A program made the translations under genes and the position numbers. The notes beneath the pieces are model-generated. The model saw only the letters and a list, made by a program, of their open reading frames with translations, searched no databases and had not been told where the DNA came from. A stretch of DNA of 64,000 bases from Actinomortierella ambigua (Eukaryota > Mortierellomycota > Mortierellomycetes > Mortierellales > Mortierellaceae), in contig JAAAJB010000027.1 of NCBI GenBank assembly GCA_016098155.1, positions 38,483 to 102,482 on the forward strand, read 5' to 3'. Below are positions 12,353 to 23,321 of this stretch, in pieces (within the stretch, counting starts at the first letter, position 1; the number at the start of each line of letters is the position of its first letter).

Positions 12353-12992
12353 TATGAGGATGAGCGAGGGAAAGCAAAAAAAAAAGGAACTCTCTAGCAC
12401 CCATTAACTTAGTTTTGTATCCTGTTGCGGCGTAGTAACAGCCCCATTTTTTTTCCTCTCCGATCGTTCTCGCTGGAGAACGTCTTTGTGGGACCATGCA
12501 AATAGAAAAACTTTCCCAATCCAGACGTGTAGCAACGTGGGATTGGGAACACGGCAATGTGAGGTGTAGAAAGGTTTAGTTTGGTGCTCTTCAGTTGCTC
12601 TCAGCCTCGTTCCTCATTTTGGAAGGAGGCGGCCCACATGTTCCCCGCCTGGCTTGATGCGTTGGACGCGTGTGCTCGGTGAGCACGTCAGATGGACCAG
12701 AGGAAGAGCTTGTAGATGGGTCTCGGCTCGTCTCTCACATGGTGCGTGGAGACAAATCGAAGGATCATTCGAGGAGGGAGACGAGAAAACCCCCAGAGTT
12801 ACTCAATCCTCAGGCTCCCTTTCCCTCCTTTTTCGTTTCTCCTCGGCCGGACATTGACAAACCAAAACGCGATGGAAAGGGAGAGGGGTCGATCGAAAAC
12901 AATGTTGCTGTGATAAATGAGGGCAAGGTCCCCGTGCGAGCAGTAACAACAGATTTTTGTGTTTTTCCTGAGTCTCCAACGTTGAGGAAGGA

Positions 12993-13026
12993 TGTTGTGT
13001 TCTGTTGTGTTGTGTTGTGTTGTGTT
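12993..13026. repeat. TGTTG minisatellite
   Basis: Tandem TGTTG units, slightly imperfect at the left end, in non-coding DNA. Confidence 0.8.
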
Positions 13027-14617
13027 CCTCTGGAAAGGCCAGAGAAAAGCGAGATGGGCACTCGTTGGTGAGACGATGCAAGGGGATGCGGGGGTCCTGC
13101 GTTATCGAGAGGTTAAGATGTCATGGGTAAAGAAGGAGGGCAAGACAGGAAGAGGCATGGTTGTACCGTGGTCAACATACACTGTCAAAGGTACAAAAGG
13201 CGAAGTACAATCAGTGTGCTTCTAACCGCCCTCCCCTTCCTACCACCACAGTCACTGGTAGGTAGTCTTGCACCAGTACACGTCGGAGCCAAAGCGTACA
13301 TGGGAATAATTGGGAGCAAACTGCATTGCATCGACTAGGCACGTTTTGGCTCAAGCGGTTGTTGTGCACCTGAAAACTCTAACCCCGCCAATTGGTGGCA
13401 CAACAGCCAATCAAAACAAATCATCCACACCATGAGGGTTCACTGGGTGATGCGAGTTGCTTTGTCTCTCTTTGGACTTTTTCATCCTCGGCCCCTTCTC
13501 CACCTCCATCCCTCACTTCTCTGACCCATCCCTCTCTCTCTCTGACCTCCCACCCCTGTGTTAAATGAAATGAAGAGGGGGGACGAAGAAACAACAAGAA
13601 AAAGATACAAGAACGAAGGAACAAAGAACATTGTCTGAGGATCAGAGGTACAACAGTCAATGTAGAAAACTCCCTCAAATCCTTCCATGCCCAACCCTCG
13701 TCGTGCATGCAAAAGGAGAGAGATGCTGCTTTTGCTCACTCCTTCTTTCACACGCCCTTCTCTGCTACTTTTCACCTGCATTCAAGCCATTAGGAGTTTC
13801 TTCGGCCGATAATCGATCGATGGGGCCCTGTCAGGCGCCTGACAGATACGTCTGCTCCCCTCGAATTCGAATCTCTAGGGAAAAAAACATGGAGCGACCA
13901 AAAAACATGACAGAGTTTGCGACCTTGGAGAAGGAGCTGGGGGGGAGGGTCATGGCAGAAAGTAGGCAAGAGGGAATGGAAAGATGGAGACATCGTCTTC
14001 CAATGGACATGCTCCGATCAACAAAATGGGTTGTGTGAGATAGACAACATGGCATCAACTGTAACACCCCCGATTGGGTAGTGTGAAGTCATGGTGGCCG
14101 TGTCCAAGAATGTGGTTCGCTTGCGCGGCGACAAGGTTTAAGGCTATTTGAGACCGGACAGAAGTGCCGCAAGCTGGCCATGACCCTTCTCCGCCCGCGC
14201 ACATTGGCTAACAAGGCCTCCACTCACTAGCTTCGGAACTTGGAGAGCGAAGTCCCCAAGCTATTCCCAGCAGTTCAATTGAGTTGATAGGGCAGAGAGC
14301 GAGCGAGTGGCCGTCCCTCTTTTTCCACGCGCCGCTGGTGAGCGCAAATACAGCGGTACATCACCACAATTGTGTTAGATTGTTTTCTCCAACTGGCCTA
14401 GTTGGCCGGCTCAATCATTTTTACTGCATACTACTATAATTCAGTTACCTTGGAACAGGACAGTTACAATCCGGTCTGTTACCTTGTATAAATACCATTA
14501 GCACCCCCCCCCCTTGTTGTTTCCTTACTTTGATACCCAAGTCCCAAGTCCACAACCTCCATCTTCTCTTTCCTCCTTCTCTCTCTCTCTCTCCTTCTAC
14601 CTCCATTCATATCCAGT

Positions 14618-17022
14618 ATGGTTAAGGTTCTGGCCCTCACCCTCTGCACCATCGGTGCTGCCATCTCTGCTGTCTCTGCTCAGCAGGGTCAGTTCAAGCG
14701 CATGAGCGCCTGCCCCGACCTTGGATGTGTCTTCCCTCCAGACAGGTAATACTTCAAAGGCAGTTAGACAACCTCCCCCCCCCCTGCCTCCTCCCTCCTT
14801 CAGTCTCTCAGCAACGGTTCGCCTTCAGGACCCTTTTTCGGAAGGACTCCAAGCAACCTTTGTTGCCTCCCCCCTGCAGCTGCAACACGAATGTACAAAA
14901 ACAAAACAGTACGCCACGCCGTGCAAAATTACAAAGTGCGAAAGTACCCACTCACCTGCCTTTGTTTTATACAAATTTCCCACAATTAGGGCCAACTTCT
15001 TGGCTGGCGCCAAGTTTGACGTCCGCGTCGAGGTTCACGCCGAGAACGGCGAGACGCCCAATGCCGATTTCTCGCTGACGATCGAGAAGCTCCGTGGTGT
15101 GGACCGCGACAACAAGCGCCGTGGTAGCAAGGCCATTGACTTCTCCAAGTACACAAAGGTCAAGAACACTGGCCCCGAAGGCTGGAACTTCACCTACTAC
15201 AAGGACGCTGCTGCCTACTGGAAGGGCCAGGACGGTGACGAGAAGGCCTCGACGCCTGTCAACGTCGCTGCCACCGCGTGGCGCCAGGTCCAGCTTAAGG
15301 AGGCTGGTGACTACAAGGTTGTGCTCAAGTACAACAATGGCAAGAAGACCGAGGCCATCTGGCACGTCAACCCTGTCCAGAAGCGCAAGGCCAAGAACGT
15401 GATTCTCTTCATCGGTGACGGTATGACCACGGCCATGATCACGGCTGGTCGTCTCATCTCTCAGCGCCGTGTCCATGGTCTGTACCAGACCCACCTCCAT
15501 ATGGACCAGTTCAAGAACATGGGCCACATCATGACTCACTCTTTGGTAAGAATTTTTTTTTTTTTTGAATCTTACTTCTTTCTGATACTGGCTCCATTAC
15601 TGGAAGGAATCGCCACCACGACCGCCGCCATTCTCATTAATTCGAATAGCCCATACTAACCAACTATATGGATATATTTTTGCTAAAACCAAAATCCAGG
15701 ACTCCTTGATTACCGATTCGGCCAACTCCGCCTCGGCCTACAACACCGGTCACAAGTCGTCTTCGGGCGCCCTGGGTGTCTACCCCGATTCTTCAAAGAC
15801 TCCCTTTGACGATCCCAAGGTTGAGCTGATTGCTCAGCTCCTCCGCCGCCGCTCCAAGAAGCAAGGCGGTCGTGGTGGTGTCGGTATTGTCACCACTGCC
15901 GAGGTCCAGGACGCCACCCCTGCTGCTGTCTACGCCCACACCCGCAGCCGCGATGAGAAGGCGACCATTGTCAACCAGATGATCCGTGGCAAGGACGCCG
16001 TGGTGGCTGATGTCATCCTCGGCGGTGGCGGCAAGTACTTCCACTCCAAGTCCGGCGGCAAGTCGCTGAACGGTACCGACTACTACGATGTGTACCAGAA
16101 GGAGCATGGCTACAAGGTTGTCTTTGACCGTGATGGCCTGAAGAACTACAAGGGCTCGGACAAGCTCCTGGGTATCTTCCACTCGGGCAACATGGATGTC
16201 TGGCTGGACCGCCACGTGTACAAGCAGAACCTGGCCAAGTCGAACACCCATCCCTATGGCGAGAAGCAGTCTGCTCTTAACCAGCCCGACCTGAACGAGA
16301 TGGTCATCAAGGGTCTGGAGGTGCTTGACAAGCGCTACCGCAAGGAGGGCTGGTTCATGATGGCCGAGGCTGCCTCGATCGACAAGATGATGCACCCTCT
16401 GGATTATGACCGTGGTCTCGCCGATCTGCTCGAGCTGGACTCTACCATCGGCAAGACCAAGGCCTGGCTCAAGCGCATGAAGCTCGACAAGGACACCCTG
16501 ATTGTTGTCACCGCTGACCACGGTCACTCGTTCGATGTCTATGGCTCGGTCGACACCCAATTCTTCAACAGTGCCGGCGACGACTCGGATGCCGCCGACC
16601 TCGAGAAGCGCAACTCGATTGGAACCTACGAGAACTCGGGCTGGCCCTCGTATGAGGATAAGGATGGCGATGGCTTCCCCGACAAGTGGGATGTCCGCTT
16701 CACCCTTGCTGCTGGTACCGCTGGTGCGCCCACCCACCATGAGTCGTTCCAGGTCCACGTCAACGGCACCCGTGTCCCCGCCGTTATCAAGTCCAACAGC
16801 CACCACCACTACCCTGTCTACGTTGCCAACCCCAACGAGGACAAGAACGGCATGGCCAAGTCGGGCACTCTCGGTGTCACGGAGCCTGTCGGCGTTCACT
16901 CGCTCCAGGATGTCCCCGTCTTTGCTAGCGGCCCCGGCTCGGAGCTCTTCCGCGGTGTTCACGACAACACTGCTGTCTTCCACAACATTGCCGCCGCTCT
17001 TGGTCTTGGAGAGGAGAACTAA
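14618..17022 (+). CDS. secreted alkaline phosphatase
   Basis: Three exons join in frame: 14618-14745, 14990-15545 and 15700-17022 (668 aa). It hydrolyses phosphomonoesters at alkaline pH, probably outside the cell or in the wall, for phosphate acquisition. The start gives a signal peptide (MVKVLALTLCTIGAAISAVSA). A beta-rich N-terminal domain of about 150 residues precedes the catalytic fold. All the metal and catalytic positions of the family are visible: Asp186 in FIGDGM; the nucleophile Ser235 in TDSANSASA; Glu451, Asp456 and His460 in AEAASIDKMMH; Asp501 and His502 in TADHGHSF; and His628 in GVHSLQD. An insert (DKDGDGFPDKWD, near residue 555) looks like a DxDxDG calcium loop. Codons are strongly C/G-ending, which suggests high expression. 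Length is above the usual 450-550 aa because of the N-terminal domain. The family call is firm; extracellular rather than vacuolar location is inferred. Confidence 0.92.
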
Positions 17023-17366
17023 AGGGTTTAGACTTTCTCCTACTCCCCCCACCTCCTATCTCTGATTGTGTAATTGACTCTTACCCATATACCACCATTA
17101 CCAATATTTATTTAAACTTGCGCAAATATACATCTTTGTTAAATATTACCTTTTTCCTTAAATTTGAAATTTGCACCATCAAGGAGACTGGCGAGTGACG
17201 CCTCAGCCTCACTTTTTTTTTCAGAATTCTGATTTTCACAACAAGCAAAGCCACCTCAGAAAAAAAATGTGCCAACGTTTTCAAATAGAGACGACTTTGT
17301 CGAGCAGACTTTGTTGCATCACACCCCTCTTTCCCTTTTTTCCTCATCCCCATTCATCACATCGCC
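17023..17366. other. intergenic, 3' UTR and promoter
   Basis: 344 bp between two plus-strand genes. An A/T-rich 3' region is followed by a pyrimidine-rich leader directly before the helicase ATG. No gene is seen. Confidence 0.5.
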
Positions 17367-19616
17367 ATGCCCGCGAGCATCAAAGAGGACGTCGTCATGT
17401 CAGAACCCATTGCCGACAAGCTGAAGGAGAAGAAGGAGAAGAAGGAGAAGAAGGAAAAGAAGGAGAAGAAGGAAAAGAAGGAAAAGAAGGAGAAGAAGGA
17501 GAAATCCGACAAAAAGTCAAGAAAGGCCGAGTCTGATAACGAGGAGGAGACCACCGAGCCTTCGTCAAAGCGCCAGCGTGTCGAGGTCAGCAGCCCTCCC
17601 CCTGCCGAGACACCTCGGGATGCAACCCCTGAGCCTGGCGCAGAGTCCAAGGAGGAGCACGATGAGGTGCCCGAGAACCTGCGCCTGAGCTCCTACCGCA
17701 TCAGCGCCGCCACCGTCGAGGCCCTCAAGACCCGTGGTATCACGGCCCTGTTCCCGATCCAGGCCGAGACCTTTGACCCTATCTTTGACGGAAACGATGT
17801 CTTGGGTCGTGCCCGTACTGGTACTGGCAAGACCCTTGCCTTCTCTCTGCCTATGGCCGAGGTCTTGCTCAAGGATGGCACCTCGAACGAGCGTGGCCGC
17901 TCTCCCCGTGTCCTGGTTCTTGGTAAGCTACCAGCTTTCTTGTTTCCATGATATTTGTATTGGCTCTGCTGCGTTTGATGCTGAGGCTTTTTTTTTTTTC
18001 TAACGAATGTTCTTGTTTTTTTCTTCGCTTGAATTCACTTTCTATTTCTAGCCCCTACCCGTGATTTGGCCATTCAAGTGAGCAACGAGTTTTCGAGCAT
18101 TGCACCAGCTCTGCGCACGGTCTGTGTCTACGGTGGTGTGCCCATGCCCGAGCAGACGGCACATTTGCGGAACGGTGTGGATGTGGTGATTGGTACGCCA
18201 GGTCGAGTGCTGGATCACATCAACCGCGGCAACCTGCGCCTGGACAACCTGCTCTTTGTCTGTTTGGATGAGGCGGATCAAATGATGGACATTGGTTTCG
18301 CCGACGACATGGAGCAGGTCCTGCAGCATGTGCAGACCCAAAAGCAGAACCGTGGCGAGAGTGCGCCCAAGCACCAGACCCTCCTGTTCTCGGCCACGGC
18401 CCCCGACTGGGTCAAGGAGACTGTGCGCAAGTACCTGAACCCGGCCTACAAGAACATCGATCTCGTCGGTAACTCGCGTGTCAAGACCAACGAGAACATC
18501 AAGCACTATGCCATCCCCTCGACCTGGCAGTCCCGCAAGGGCGTCATCGGTGACGTCGTCGCCGTCTACGGTGGCAACCGCGGCCTGACCGTCATCTTTG
18601 CCAACACAAAGGCTGAGGCCGACGAGCTGGCCCTGACAGACAAGCTGCGTGCTGATGCCAAGGTCCTCCACGGTGACATCCCCCAGGCCCAGCGCGAGCT
18701 GACCCTGCAAGGATTCCGTGAGGCCAAGGTCAAGTGCATCATCTGTACCGATGTCCTGGCGCGTGGTATCGATATCCCCATGGTCGATCTGGTCATCAAC
18801 TGCCAGCCGCCCAAGGATGTCGAGACCTACGTCCATCGTTCGGGCCGTACGGGCCGTGCCGGTCGCAAGGGTGTCTGTGTGACCTTTTACAAGGCCCAGG
18901 AGGAGTACATGATCCAGAACATCCAGCGCCGCGCTGGTACACAGATGCTCAAGGTCGGCCCCCCTCAGCCAGAGGACATCATCAACGCCGTCGCCCAGGA
19001 CTCGGCCGATGTCGTTGCCAAGGTCGCCAAGAAGGTCGTTCCCATGTTCAAGCCTGCTGCAGCCCAGCTGGTCGAGGAAGCCTTCCAGGGCGATGCCACC
19101 GAGGCCCTGGCGGCCGCGCTGGCCTACATTGCCGGTTATGGCGAGGGTGTCAAGTCGCGCTCGCTCATGTCGGCCGCAGAGGGCTACACGACGATGCTGT
19201 TCCGACTGTCGCATGAGATCCAGCATCCGGGCTATGTGCGCAACATCCTGACCCGCAACTTCCCCAACCTGGCCTATGATGATGTCAAGGGCATGCGCAT
19301 GACCCGCGACATGACGGGCGTCGTCTTTGACGTTGTTTCGGACAAGCTGGAGATTGACGATCCCGAGAGCGAGACCCCCCAGATCAAGCTGGCCGGCCAC
19401 CCTTGGGGCGATCTGCGCAACATTACGCTCGAGGTCTGCAAGCAGCTGCCTGAGCTCGAGGTCCGCCAGGATGAGCGCGGAGGCGGTGGTTACGGTGGTC
19501 GCGGTGGCGGACGCTTTGGCGGTCGTGGCGGCGGTGGTCGTGGAGGCTATGCTGCTCCCGGCTCGGGCCGTGGCGGTCGTGGACGTGGCGGCTTTGGCGG
19601 TCGTGGCCGTCGTTAA
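17367..19616 (+). CDS. Gu/DDX21-type nucleolar DEAD-box RNA helicase
   Basis: Two exons, 17367-17922 and 18052-19616, give 706 aa. It is an ATP-dependent RNA helicase, in animals acting in nucleolar rRNA processing. The order is: an acidic/basic N-terminus with a tandem KEKKEKK run (residues 19-46); a Q-motif region (FPIQAETF); Walker A ARTGTGKT (149-156); APTRDLA; TPGRVLDH; the DEAD box 258-261 (LDEADQMM); SATAP; helicase C-domain motifs ARGIDIPMVDLV and HRSGRTGRAGR (447 on); a GUCT-like region at about 560-650; and a C-terminal RGG/GYGGRGGG tail. The ARTGTGKT form of motif I and the GUCT-plus-RGG tail are characteristic of the Gu (DDX21/DDX50) and plant PMH/RH3 subfamily rather than yeast Dbp proteins. 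Nucleolar location is inferred from the family; a mitochondrial relative (PMH-like) is the main alternative, but no presequence is seen. Confidence 0.92.
17423..17508 (+). repeat. GAGAAGAAG coding repeat (Lys/Glu)
   Basis: Tandem 9-bp AAGGAGAAG-type units encode the KEKKEKK run at the helicase N-terminus, probably part of a nucleolar localisation region. Confidence 0.8.
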
Positions 19617-19951
19617 GCACACCACTGCACTTTCTCCCCCATCTCCACCCTACCCCCACCCCTTCTTTGACCATCAACCTCCCACACCTTAGTTACCCTC
19701 GTCCTCCCCGTTCTCTGCACATCTTTGTACCATATGCACTTTTGTCATTACTTTTCATGCATCTTTAACATTATAAACAAGAAGAAAGATCTTCCCTAAA
19801 AAAAAAATGCTTCGGACACAGTTATTGGAATACAAGAAGGAGACATGTCTATTGGGTAGATGATAGTGTGTGTGTGTGTGCTATGGGAACAAAAAAAAAG
19901 GTGATAGGTGGGCTGCATGGAGGGAGAAAAGCTTTTTTATCCCTATATAAT
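19617..19951. other. convergent 3' intergenic region
   Basis: 335 bp between the converging helicase and protein X genes, with a TG dinucleotide run at about 19867-19880. It probably holds both 3' UTRs. No gene is seen. Confidence 0.5.
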
Positions 19952-22636
19952 TTAGAGAAGCATGGTCTCAGGGTTGTGCACATAGTGCGACAACCGGTCG
20001 AGGAACTTGCCAGCAACCTCGCTATCGACCACACGCTCGTCGATCGACAGTGTGACGTTGACAACCTGTGTAGCCTCGAGCTGAGGCTTAAGGCGGGCCA
20101 AGATCTGGTCTTGGACGGTCTTGCTGGGCTTTTGTGTGACCTTGGGGTTACCCAGGTACTCCAGAAGGTCCAGGTCATCGGCCGACTTGACAACGTGTTT
20201 CTTCTGCTTGGGTGCTGCTGCTGCTGGTGCTGCTGCCTCTGAGGATGTGGATGGTGCTGCTGCTGTTGCTGTGATCGACTTGCCCAAAGGCGCCTTCTTG
20301 CGCTGACCACTCAGGTACTCAAAGACCTCGGCGTCGTTCAGGATCTCATTCTCCTCGACGGCAGGTGGCAGGAAGACGGTGCGAGCGGCACCAACAGCCA
20401 GGTTGCAGGCTTGAGGGGGGTTGATGATGGCCGAGAAATGGTTGACGCCAAACATGCCCAAGTTGGAGATGCTGAACGATCCGCCCTGGTACTCCTCGGG
20501 CCTGAGCTTGCCTTCCTTGGCACGAGCGGCCATGTCCTTGATCTGGGCCGAAATGCTCGACAGACCCTGACGGTCGGCTCCCTGGACAATAGGTGTCAAC
20601 AGACCCTTCGGGGTAGCGACGGCCACGGAGATGTCAACGTTCTGCACCTGACGAGTCGTCTCGCCACCAGCAAACTGCACGTTCGACTCGGGCACATCCT
20701 TCAGCGCCAAAGAAGCAGCCTTGATCAACATGTCGTTGACCGAAACCTTGACCTGGAACTCGTCTATGATCACCGGGAGGTTCAAAATTAAAAAATGTTT
20801 AGCATGCTATGCTATAACAATTGGAGCAATATACACACACACTGCATAGGGGGGCTCCCTTCTCAAACTTACCGCTCAGCATCTGGCGAATCTTGAGAAG
20901 GTTATCAACACCGATATCACGGGAAACATACGAATGAGGGACAGTGGCCTTGGACTCGGACAGGCGCGAAGCAATGACCTTGCGCATGCCGCTAGTAGCC
21001 TCATCAGTAAAGGCAGCTCCAGCATCGGCACCAGCCTTCTTGGGAGCGGGGGCTGAAGCAGCGGGGAGCGTATCAGGCTGAGGGCGAGTAGGCACTGGTG
21101 CAGGGCGAGCCTTGATCATGCCCAGGTAGGCGAGGACATCACCCTTCAGGACACGACCCTTGGGGCCTGTGGCAGGGATCTCTGTGACATTCTTGACATG
21201 GTGCTTCAACAACAAATGAGCCACTGCCGGCGAAACAAGATCCGAGGATGGCGTCGCAGCCTTTTGTCCAGGTGTGGGCTTGGGAGCCTCCTTCTTGGCA
21301 GCTATTGATTGGTATTGGGGGAAAAAAATAGCGAATTTCTGTCAGTCAATCGACAAGGGAAAGTTCTCCTGCATCTCCCCAGACGCTCTGAATCTCCCCA
21401 GACTCCCAACAATACAGGATACCCCGGTGGATCTAACATGAATGGCGCGTTCCTATCCCATCTCTCCATGCACCAAGAACACTTACCAGGCTGCTCCTTC
21501 TGCTCCTCTTTGGCAGGTGCCGCTGCGGGCTTCGACGAGGTCTTTGGAACCTCGATGTTGGACAGATCGTCGCCTTCCTCTGCCAGCAGAGCAATCGTCT
21601 CGTTGACGCTAACCTTTGATCCTGCAGGATGCTATAATGTCATGGGAGAAGAGCACGAAAAGAAAAAAGGACAAAAACATTCAACGAAGGTGAGCCCTCT
21701 TCCGTCGTTTGCCTATTGCCATCTTTCTCTTCAAACAAAGTTGACATAGAGGACGAAAAGAAACAAAAAAATCTCGCGCGGGCAACCTCGTCTTTCCTTA
21801 CCAGAATCTTGGCGAGAATGCCATCATCAGCCGCCTCGACGTCCATGGTTGCCTTGTCTGTTTCGATCTCCAGAAGAACGTCGCCAGCAGAGACGGTCTC
21901 ACCTGCATTATTTGATAGGGTCCAATTGATCACTAGGTTAGCCTCTCCTGTTGCTTGGATCATCATGATGTGGAGAGAAGGGGTAACTGCATAGACAATC
22001 GATATGCAATGTTTTGCTTCGATCTACTCAACATGCCTTCCTTCTTCTTCCATGAGGCGATGGTTCCCTCTGTCATGGTTGGCGAAAGTGCAGGCATAGT
22101 AAGAGTTGTCGTGGCGTGTTGGATGGCGGCCGCATGGAAGTCTATTCGCAGCGATAGAAAATACAGAGGGATGCTGGTTAGAGATAAAGATCAGAACAGA
22201 GTTGGGACCACCCACAGAAAGCCTATTATCGCATCAGAGGGGACAGGGTTGCGAGCGCGGGACAACTTGTGGTCGTTGCTATTCTCTTCTTCCTCTCTAG
22301 GCTGGCTCCCATTCTTTCTCTCGCTCGCTCCTTTTTTTTTGGAATGCTCTGCCTGGGGCCCACCTGATCAGCCATGCACCAATGCATGGCGAGGGCAGGA
22401 GGTCGGCATGCAACGCTGAGCTAGAGCAACGCCTGGGAAAAAGATAAACAACGGCCGATAAAAAAATATTGTTGGGTATGCACTGTGGGAGGGAAACGTA
22501 AAAAAGAAAAGTGGGTGCGACAAAAAAAAAAGAAGTGAGCGCGTCGGCGACAAGTGGAGGTGAAAGTTTCTTTAGGTGCATTACATTTTGCGCCAGCGGC
22601 AGCGCGCATGGCCATGACCTTGGAGAGTGACAGCAT
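19952..22636 (-). CDS. PDX1: pyruvate dehydrogenase E3-binding protein (protein X)
   Basis: Six exons join in frame: 22636-22585, 22141-22037, 21902-21802, 21631-21487, 21301-20873 and 20763-19952 (547 aa). It anchors dihydrolipoamide dehydrogenase (E3) in the mitochondrial pyruvate dehydrogenase complex. Exon 1 gives a presequence (MLSLSKVMAMRAAAGAK) running into YFHAAA. A lipoyl domain follows (TMPALSPTMTEGTIASWKKK...ETDKATMDVEA; lipoyl Lys in DKAT), then a Pro/Ala linker, the peripheral-subunit binding domain (AVAHLLLKHHVKNVTEIPATG), and an acyltransferase domain (NDMLIKAASLAL, ISNLGMFGVNHFSAIINPPQA). In place of the catalytic DHRxxDG there is DERVVDS (Glu520 instead of His), so it should be inactive as an E2, hence protein X. 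A roughly 90-residue insertion (within residues 404-511) precedes this motif. Intron 2 is GC-AG. The alternative, a divergent E2, is disfavoured by the missing histidine. Confidence 0.88.
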
Positions 22637-23321
22637 GATGTTGAGGCAAGAGGGTAGGGAGGGTTAGGATGGGGTGAAGAGAGGTGAATGAATGAATGAC
22701 GGGTGAAGTAGTAAAAATAATAGAGAGTCGGTGTGTGCGTTCGAGTTCCGCTGAGACAAAACCCCCCTCCCCTTCTTCGCCCGTCCTTCCGTTCAGAATT
22801 GGCTGATGTTGAACGCTGATAATGAGGACTGATTACGAGGGTGTTTAAAAAAAAATATCGTACCCTCAAGTGCGCAGGTTGTTCTCCACTAGAACATGAG
22901 CAAGTTCGGGACGCGCTTGTCCGTGTCTGCTAATCCGACTTGCACCGACACCCTCCTGCTCTCTCTCTCTCTCTTCTACTCCTTCTTCCCCGCCCATTTC
23001 GTATTGTTCGTTGGTAGCGGTCCACCAGACTTCGCCACGAGAGAAAATAACGGGCAATCTTCCACTGACCATAAATACACTTTGTTCTCCACACCCCTGC
23101 TTCTTTCCTCTGAAGAGGGACGCATTCTCCCCCATCTCACAAAACTAGCCATTCCCTTTGGTGCGCCAGGGCCACCTATTTCCTTGTCTTTTAGCCAACC
23201 AATCTCTCACAGAAGAAAAAAAACACACACGCACACGAAACTGATTGCGAGAAAAAGGCTGTATAGATAGTGGATCCCCTAACTCTGCTATGTATGTACA
23301 CGCCCTTGCTAACTGCTTGGT
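22637..23321. other. intergenic region between protein X and PEX19
   Basis: 685 bp between two minus-strand genes. It should hold the protein X promoter and 5' UTR and the PEX19 3' UTR. A CT-rich run lies at about 22958-22975. No gene is seen. Confidence 0.45.

Larger units (their letters stand above)
10758..14617. other. 3.9 kb gene-poor region
   Basis: The numerous short frames on both strands lack domains, codon bias and splice logic. It contains GA-rich tracts (about 10950-10970 and 11190-11245), a GTGA repeat (12321-12352), a TGTTG repeat (12993-13026) and an 18-bp perfect palindrome (13828-13845). The right end (about 14560-14617) is a CT-rich leader directly before the alkaline phosphatase ATG. 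A non-coding RNA cannot be excluded. Confidence 0.45.

Noticed and set aside
15793..17052. 419-residue minus-strand frame
   Set aside because: Antisense shadow of the alkaline phosphatase exon 3, caused by biased third-codon positions.
18048..19625. 525-residue minus-strand frame
   Set aside because: It is a shadow of the helicase exon 2, made of Gly/Leu/Asp-rich antisense codons; the plus-strand frame has all helicase motifs.
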